Origin: JBFHNV01 sp965365655
GTDB taxonomy: Bacteria > Pseudomonadota > Gammaproteobacteria > HK1
DNA length: 9,874 bases
Reading direction: 5' to 3'
Assembly: GCA_965365655.1 (NCBI GenBank)
Contig: CBDUCN010000200.1
Location: forward strand, 1 to 9,874
A model generated the notes under the pieces. It saw nothing but the letters and a program-made list of their open reading frames with translations, was not told the DNA's origin and made no database searches. The translations under genes and the position numbers were made by a program. Of this stretch, positions 5,861 to 9,874 are shown piece after piece. Each line of letters opens with the position of its first letter. The first letter of the stretch is position 1.

Positions 5861-6988
5861 TCAGCAGCCGCGGTCTGCGGCGGGACCCGCGCCCGCGAGG
5901 GCACGCGAGACGATCGGGGCGAGCCGCGCGGCGACGGCGCGGTGGCCGTCCGCGCGCAGGTGGGGATCCCAGTCGTAGGCCAGCTCCGGCCCGACCCATG
6001 GCGACACGTCCAGGACCTCGACGCCGCTCAGGCCCGGTCGCGTCCCTCGGTGCGCCAGGGCGTCGCACAGCGCTCGCGCGAACAGGGCGTCGTTGCGGCC
6101 CCGGTCGCTCAGCTCCAGCACGACCACGGCGATGCCGGACAGGTCCACCGGCGCGCGCTCCAGCACGTCGAGGAACGCGGCCGCCTGCGCCGCGTGCTCG
6201 GCGGCCGCGGCCTGCGCCTCGCGCCGCTCCTTGCCTTTGAGGGCATGCAGTGCCTGGTTGACCACGCGCTTCTGCGCTTCGTAGAGGAGCAGCCCGAATC
6301 GGTAGCCGCGGGTCTTGCGCAGGTGCTTCTCGACCTGCCGCCGGTACTGGTCCTCGCTCATGGTCGGGAGCCGGCCGCCGGCCCTCAGGAAGGCCCGGTT
6401 CTCGCCGAAGTCGTTGTCGTTGTACTGCACGACCAGCACCTTCAGGCGCGATCGGTCGATGCGCGCAAGCGTCGCGAGAGCGCGCGCCGTGCCGTACGAG
6501 GAGACGCCGGCGTTGAGCACCCGGCGTCCGAGCCCGGTCTCGAGCAGCTCGGGAAAGGACTCGTCCTGCTCCACGCCCCAGCCCATCGCGAAGGAGTCCC
6601 CCAGGACCACCACCTCCGGTCCCGCCAGCGACGCCGCGTCGTCGCGCAGGCCCGCCTCGTTGACCCGCAGCTCGGTGCTGAACTCCCGGTTCGCGAAGCG
6701 GCAGCCGGGCGGTTTCAGGGTATAGGCCAGCTCGGCGTCGAAGCGTGCGCACTCGGGCAGGTACTGCACCACGCGCCAGCGGTAGGCGAGCTCGTACTGT
6801 GCGAGCACCGGGCCCAGGAGCCCCCCGGGCCCGTCCCCGGCCCGGTAGCGCAGCAGCAGGAAACCCTCGAGCAGCGCGAGGAGCGCGGCCAGCACGAGGA
6901 GGTTCACGACCACGACCGTCATCAGGCGGCGCCCTCGCGGGCCCCGGCGAGCGCCGCCGTCGCCGGCTGCCGAGCTGGTCGCGCGCAC
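5861..6988 (-). CDS. Membrane-anchored SGNH/GDSL hydrolase-fold protein
   Basis: 375 residues from GTG 6988. Residues about 24-45 form one hydrophobic helix after an Arg-rich stretch (RRGPRGRR), so the catalytic domain is probably periplasmic. SGNH blocks are in order: VVLGDSFAMGWG with nucleophile Ser132, NAGVSSYGTARAL (block II), VVQYNDNDFGEN (block III), and the final DPHLRADGH carrying the Asp341/His343 pair. In polysaccharide clusters this family adds or removes acyl groups on glycans; the actual substrate is not visible here. GTG 6988 has GGAG with a 6-base gap and coding-like third positions after it; ATG 6922 (353 residues, starting directly at the membrane helix) has a weaker GAGG and is the alternative. 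The gene diverges from the SxtJ-DUF5989-carbamoyltransferase operon across about 163 bases, suggesting related function. Confidence 0.88.
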   Translation of the reverse strand: MRATSSAAGDGGARRGPRGRRLMTVVVVNLLVLAALLALLEGFLLLRYRAGDGPGGLLGPVLAQYELAYRWRVVQYLPECARFDAELAYTLKPPGCRFANREFSTELRVNEAGLRDDAASLAGPEVVVLGDSFAMGWGVEQDESFPELLETGLGRRVLNAGVSSYGTARALATLARIDRSRLKVLVVQYNDNDFGENRAFLRAGGRLPTMSEDQYRRQVEKHLRKTRGYRFGLLLYEAQKRVVNQALHALKGKERREAQAAAAEHAAQAAAFLDVLERAPVDLSGIAVVVLELSDRGRNDALFARALCDALAHRGTRPGLSGVEVLDVSPWVGPELAYDWDPHLRADGHRAVAARLAPIVSRALAGAGPAADRGC

Positions 6989-7075
6989 CCTGTTCTCCGC
7001 CTCGTGCCGGCATGTTCCGGCGCCGGCGAGTCTGCCAGCTGACGTGTGCCGCGGCCACCGCGCGTCGGTTCCGCG

Positions 7076-7105
7076 TTGTCGTGATGCCGACGACGCGGCT
7101 ACCCT
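7076..7105 (+). promoter_or_regulatory. Weak sigma70-like promoter candidate before the SxtJ gene
   Basis: TTGTCG (7076-7081), 18 bases, then TACCCT (7100-7105) is a poor but possible -35/-10 pair, 46 bases before GTG 7152. It lies in the only sizeable plus-strand gap before the three-gene operon. Both boxes deviate from consensus. Confidence 0.2.
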
Positions 7106-7151
7106 ATGCGGCCCATCCGCTCTCCGACGAAGCGCACCGACGCAGCACCCA

Positions 7152-7589
7152 GTGACCAGCCGCCGGGACACTCACGAGCATCTTGCCGGCCACGGCCCGC
7201 AGGTCACGGCCGGCAGCGAGCGCGGCTTCGGCCTCGTGTTCGCCGCGGTGTTCACCATCATCGCGTGCGTTCCGCTCGCGCGCGGCGACCTCCCCAGTGG
7301 GTGGGCGCTGGCGGTGGCGGGCGTATTCGCCGCTCTCGCGCTGCTCGCGCCGCGCACCCTCGCGCCGCTGAACCGGGCGTGGTTCCGCCTCGGCATGCTG
7401 CTGGGCGCCGTGGTCAGCCCGGTGGTGCTGGGCGCCATCTTCTTCACCACCATCGCGCCCATCGGGCTGCTGATGCGGTCGCTGGGCAAGGATCCGCTGC
7501 GCCTCGCGCGCGACCCGCAGGCGTCGACGTACTGGCTGCGCCGCGAGCCGCCCGGCCCGCCGCCCGCGAGCCTCGAGCGGCAGTTCTGA
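7152..7589 (+). CDS. SxtJ-family membrane protein
   Basis: 145 residues from GTG 7152. Hydrophobic segments lie at about 26-43, 50-67 and 81-108. The C-terminal cytoplasmic-type tail GKDPLRLARDPQASTYWLR followed by REPPGPPPASLERQF is the conserved signature I associate with SxtJ-family proteins, named after a gene in the saxitoxin cluster but common in bacterial glycan loci. The biochemical role is not established; its constant pairing with carbamoyltransferases suggests a membrane partner or anchor. No clear Shine-Dalgarno precedes GTG 7152; this start puts the first membrane helix near residue 26. Six bases separate its stop from the DUF5989 gene. The product does not imply saxitoxin production. 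Confidence 0.85.
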   Translation: MTSRRDTHEHLAGHGPQVTAGSERGFGLVFAAVFTIIACVPLARGDLPSGWALAVAGVFAALALLAPRTLAPLNRAWFRLGMLLGAVVSPVVLGAIFFTTIAPIGLLMRSLGKDPLRLARDPQASTYWLRREPPGPPPASLERQF

Positions 7590-7595
7590 GCGGAC

Positions 7596-7745
7596 GTGGG
7601 CTTCCTGGTCGAATTCTGGGCCTTTCTGAAGGCCAGGAAGAAGTACTGGCTGTTTCCGGTGCTGCTGGTGATGGCGCTCTTCGGCGGCCTGATCGTGCTC
7701 AGCCAGGGATCGGCCGTCGCCCCGTTCATCTACACGCTGTTCTGA
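7596..7745 (+). CDS. DUF5989 small membrane protein (49 residues)
   Basis: A GTG-started gene of 49 codons. It begins GFLVEFWAFLKARKKYWL, an aromatic and basic segment at the membrane interface. One helix follows (about residues 19-36), then a conserved-looking end SQGSAVAPFIYTLF. This pattern (basic WxFLK-RKKYW, hydrophobic helix, AQGSA-x-APFIYTLF-like tail) matches the DUF5989 family, typically about 50 residues and found next to carbamoyltransferases and SxtJ. Function is unknown; a small subunit or membrane anchor is the natural guess. It starts 6 bases after the SxtJ stop and ends 70 bases before the carbamoyltransferase start, so co-transcription is likely. Its Shine-Dalgarno is weak (GAGCGGA), and coupling to SxtJ translation is possible. 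Confidence 0.85.
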   Translation: MGFLVEFWAFLKARKKYWLFPVLLVMALFGGLIVLSQGSAVAPFIYTLF

Positions 7746-7815
7746 AGCCGTGATCGGGGGCTGCGGCGACCTGGCGACGGCGCCGCCGCGGTAGTCCCTG
7801 TCCGAGCCCACCCGC

Positions 7816-9651
7816 ATGCGCATCCTCGGTCTGTCCGCGTACTACCACGACAGCGCCGCCGCGCTGCTCGCGGACGGCCGCATCGTGGCGGCCGCCCAGG
7901 AGGAGCGTTTCACGCGGCGCAAGCACGACGCGCGATTCCCCGAGCACGCGTTGCGCTACTGTCTCGAGGAGGGGCGGGTGGGGCTCGCGGACCTGGACTG
8001 CGTGGTCTTCTACGACAAGCCCTTCCTGAAGTTCGAGCGCCTGCTCGAGACCTACCTGAGCTTCGCACCGCGGGGCTTTCGCTCGTTTCGCATGGCCATG
8101 CCCGTGTGGCTGCGCGAGAAGCTGTTCCAGAAGGATCTGCTGCGCAAGGCGCTGGGCGCGATCGAGCCCGGCTTCGACTGGCAGCACCGGCTGCTGTTCG
8201 CCGAGCACCACCTCAGCCACGCCGCGTCGGCGTTCTTCCCGTCGCCGTTCGAGGAGGCGGTGGTGCTGACCATGGACGGGGTGGGCGAGTGGGCCACCAC
8301 CTCGGCGGCGCTGGGCACCGGCAAGGATCTCGAGATCGTCAAGGAGATCCACTTCCCGCACTCGCTGGGGCTGCTCTACTCCGCGTTCACCTACTACACC
8401 GGCTTCAAGGTCAACTCCGGCGAGTACAAGCTGATGGGCCTTGCGCCGTACGGCGAGCCGCGCTTCCGGCAGCTGATCCTGGACCACCTCATCGACGTCA
8501 AGCCTGACGGCTCGTTCCGCCTGGACCAGAGCTACTTCAACTACTGCACCGGGCTCACCATGACCGGCGAGCGCTTCCACGCCCTGTTCGGACAGCCGCC
8601 GCGCGGCCCGGAGGAGCGGCTCACGCCGTTCCACATGGATGTGGCGGCCTCCATCCAGGCGGTCACCGAGGAGGTGGTGCTGCGGCTCACGCGCGCGCTG
8701 GCGGCGGAGACCGGGCGGCGCAACCTGTGTCTCGCGGGCGGCGTGGCGCTGAACTGCGTCGCGAACGGCAAGGTGCTGCGTGACGGGCACTTCGACAACG
8801 TGTGGGTGCAGCCCGCGGCAGGCGACGCCGGCGGCGCGCTGGGCGCCGCGCTGTGCGCGCATCACCTCTACCGCGGGCAGCCGCGTGCCCCGAACGGCGG
8901 GCTGGACGCGATGCGCGGCAGCTACCTGGGACCGGCGTTCGCGCAGGAGGCAATCGAGGCGCGCCTGGACGGCGCCGGTGCGCGGTGCACGGTGCTGGAC
9001 GACGACGCGCTGCTGCAGGCAGCGGCGGGCGCGCTGGCCGAGGGCAAGGCGGTGGGCTGGTTCCAGGGCCGCATGGAGTTCGGCCCGCGGGCGCTGGGCG
9101 GACGCTCCATCCTCGGCGATCCGCGCTCGCCCACGATGCAGCGCACCCTCAACCTGAAGGTGAAGTACCGCGAGTCGTTCAGGCCCTTCGCGCCCTCGGT
9201 GCTGCGCGAGCACGTCGACGAGTGGTTCGAGCTGGACGCGGACTCGCCGTACATGCTCATGGTGGCGCCGGTGCGCGGCGAGCGCCGGCGCCAGATGACC
9301 GCGGAGGAGCAGGCGCGCTTCGGCATCGACAAGCTCAACGCGGTGCGCTCGCAGATCCCGGCGGTCACCCACGTGGACTACTCCGCCCGGGTGCAGACCG
9401 TGCACCGGGAGTCCAACCCCCGCTACCACGCATTGCTCACCCGATTCCATGCGCTCACCGGCTGCCCGGTGCTGGTCAACACGAGCTTCAACGTGCGCGG
9501 CGAGCCCATCGTGTGCACCCCCGAGGACGCGTTCCGTTGCTTCATGGGCACCGACATCGAGATGCTCTTCGTCGGCAACTGCATGCTGCGCAAGGAGGAA
9601 CAGGATCCGGCCCTCGCGGCTGACTACAAGGACGCGTTCGAGCTGGACTGA
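7816..9651 (+). CDS. O-carbamoyltransferase, NodU/CmcH family
   Basis: 611 residues, near full length for the family. It transfers a carbamoyl group from carbamoyl phosphate, through a carbamoyl-adenylate made with ATP, to a hydroxyl on an acceptor such as a sugar. The N-terminal ASKHA-fold domain starts MRILGLSAYYHDSAAAL and has the metal-binding HHLSHA (131-136), the MDGVGEW strand (153-159), SGEYKLMGLAPYG (201-213), CLAGGVALNCVANGKV (305-320) and GDAGGALGAA (336-345). The C-terminal YrdC-like domain has GRMEFGPRALGGRSILGDPR (418-437), KYRESFRPFAPSVL (450-463) and NTSFNVRGEPIVCTPEDA (555-572). All expected landmarks are present, so it should be active. ATG 7816 has no Shine-Dalgarno but sits right at the family start. 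Downstream of SxtJ and DUF5989 in one direction; acceptor unknown, probably an exopolysaccharide or lipid-linked sugar. Confidence 0.95.
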   Translation: MRILGLSAYYHDSAAALLADGRIVAAAQEERFTRRKHDARFPEHALRYCLEEGRVGLADLDCVVFYDKPFLKFERLLETYLSFAPRGFRSFRMAMPVWLREKLFQKDLLRKALGAIEPGFDWQHRLLFAEHHLSHAASAFFPSPFEEAVVLTMDGVGEWATTSAALGTGKDLEIVKEIHFPHSLGLLYSAFTYYTGFKVNSGEYKLMGLAPYGEPRFRQLILDHLIDVKPDGSFRLDQSYFNYCTGLTMTGERFHALFGQPPRGPEERLTPFHMDVAASIQAVTEEVVLRLTRALAAETGRRNLCLAGGVALNCVANGKVLRDGHFDNVWVQPAAGDAGGALGAALCAHHLYRGQPRAPNGGLDAMRGSYLGPAFAQEAIEARLDGAGARCTVLDDDALLQAAAGALAEGKAVGWFQGRMEFGPRALGGRSILGDPRSPTMQRTLNLKVKYRESFRPFAPSVLREHVDEWFELDADSPYMLMVAPVRGERRRQMTAEEQARFGIDKLNAVRSQIPAVTHVDYSARVQTVHRESNPRYHALLTRFHALTGCPVLVNTSFNVRGEPIVCTPEDAFRCFMGTDIEMLFVGNCMLRKEEQDPALAADYKDAFELD

Positions 9652-9656
9652 GCGGC

Positions 9657-9682
9657 GTGGAGCCGGGCCGCGCGGGCTCCAC
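9657..9682 (+). terminator. 8-bp perfect hairpin after the carbamoyltransferase gene
   Basis: GTGGAGCC (9657-9664) and GGCTCCAC (9675-9682) pair exactly over a 10-base loop, starting 5 bases after the stop codon. No T-run follows. The inner GAGCCGGGCCGC can instead pair with GCGGCCCGGGCTC at 9694-9706, one base bulged, so two mutually exclusive folds exist. Confidence 0.5.
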
Positions 9683-9721
9683 TCCGTCGCGTTGCGGCCC
9701 GGGCTCGCCCACGTGCCTGCT

Positions 9722-9765
9722 GCGTCGGCGGCCGACGCCGCGCCCGGAGGCTCCGCGCGGGCGCG
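9722..9765. terminator. Two hairpins facing the minus-strand gene end
   Basis: GCGTCGG (9722-9728) pairs with CCGACGC (9732-9738) over CGG. Next to it, CGCGCCCG (9739-9746) pairs with CGGGCGCG (9758-9765) over 11 bases, with an alternative small GGAG/CTCC stem inside. The second hairpin ends 1 base from the stop codon at 9767-9769 of the minus-strand frame, consistent with a bidirectional termination zone together with the hairpin at 9657. Confidence 0.45.
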
Positions 9766-9766
9766 G

Positions 9767-9874
9767 TCAGCCGTTCGCGTGGCGCACCAGGTCGGCGAGC
9801 TGCAGGCCCCACTTCGGGTCGCACTGCTCGACGCACGGGTCGCGCACCCGGTGACGTCGAGGCGCGCGCCACCC
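9767..9874 (-). CDS. C-terminal end of a possible minus-strand gene (5' end outside window)
   Basis: A minus-strand frame enters from the right edge and stops at TGA 9769-9767, giving 35 residues. The last 26 (VRDPCVEQCDPKWG, then LQLADLVRHANG) use G or C at every third position and read like a normal protein end, with two Cys and an amphipathic last helix. The 9 residues before them look less coding-like. Hairpins lie immediately beyond the stop, as expected for a gene end. No family is recognised from so short a piece. Could be a chance frame. Confidence 0.4.
   Translation of the reverse strand, partial: GWRAPRRHRVRDPCVEQCDPKWGLQLADLVRHANG

Noticed and set aside
5508..7058. 516-codon minus-strand frame overlapping the SGNH gene
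   Set aside because: Arg/Gly/Ala-rich out-of-frame translation; the SGNH blocks are in the other minus-strand frame.
7726..9450. 574-codon minus-strand frame opposite the carbamoyltransferase
   Set aside because: Antisense shadow of a gene with complete family landmarks.
7152..9651. Saxitoxin biosynthesis, suggested by the SxtJ name
   Set aside because: SxtJ-family proteins and carbamoyltransferases are widespread in glycan loci, and no saxitoxin core gene is present.

Overview
The window is very GC-rich DNA with G or C at nearly every third codon position. It carries proteobacterial envelope and exopolysaccharide-type genes. I infer a high-GC proteobacterium, probably a gammaproteobacterium, mainly from the AlgD-type dehydrogenase and an ExeA/MshM-like ATPase; the lineage call is weak. 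No tRNA, rRNA, CRISPR array, transposase or phage gene was recognised.

Layout. (1) Bases 1-1098 (+): the 3' part of a gene with Sel1-like helical repeats and a long basic tail. (2) 1115-3079 (-): a 654-residue protein joining a cytoplasmic AAA ATPase, one membrane segment, a Pro/Ala-rich spacer and a TPR-like tail. A possible 59-codon gene (3086-3265, -) lies just upstream. (3) A divergent control region with an AGAACC-N7-GGTTCT palindrome and a sigmaE/AlgU-like promoter candidate precedes algD (3493-4851, +), a GDP-mannose 6-dehydrogenase. (4) A small exported fasciclin (FAS1) protein (5099-5539, +). (5) A 321-base gap between convergent genes with inverted repeats and a possible 19-codon leader ORF. 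(6) A membrane-anchored SGNH/GDSL hydrolase (5861-6988, -), divergent from an apparent operon of an SxtJ-family membrane protein, a 49-residue DUF5989 protein and a NodU/CmcH-type O-carbamoyltransferase (7152-9651, +). (7) Three hairpins and the 3' end of a possible minus-strand gene close the window.

How it may work together (inference). AlgD makes GDP-mannuronate, the precursor of a uronic-acid polysaccharide. The carbamoyltransferase with its two small membrane partners, and the SGNH protein, look like decorating enzymes adding or removing carbamoyl or acyl groups on a surface glycan. The TPR-tailed ATPase and the FAS1 protein fit an envelope-assembly or matrix role. No glycosyltransferase, polymerase or exporter is visible, so the link to one polysaccharide is unproven.

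All three convergent gene junctions contain perfect or near-perfect inverted repeats. Two gene starts (FAS1 at GTG 5099, SGNH at GTG 6988) are chosen from Shine-Dalgarno position. The 49-codon DUF5989 gene is easy to miss because it is short and starts with GTG.
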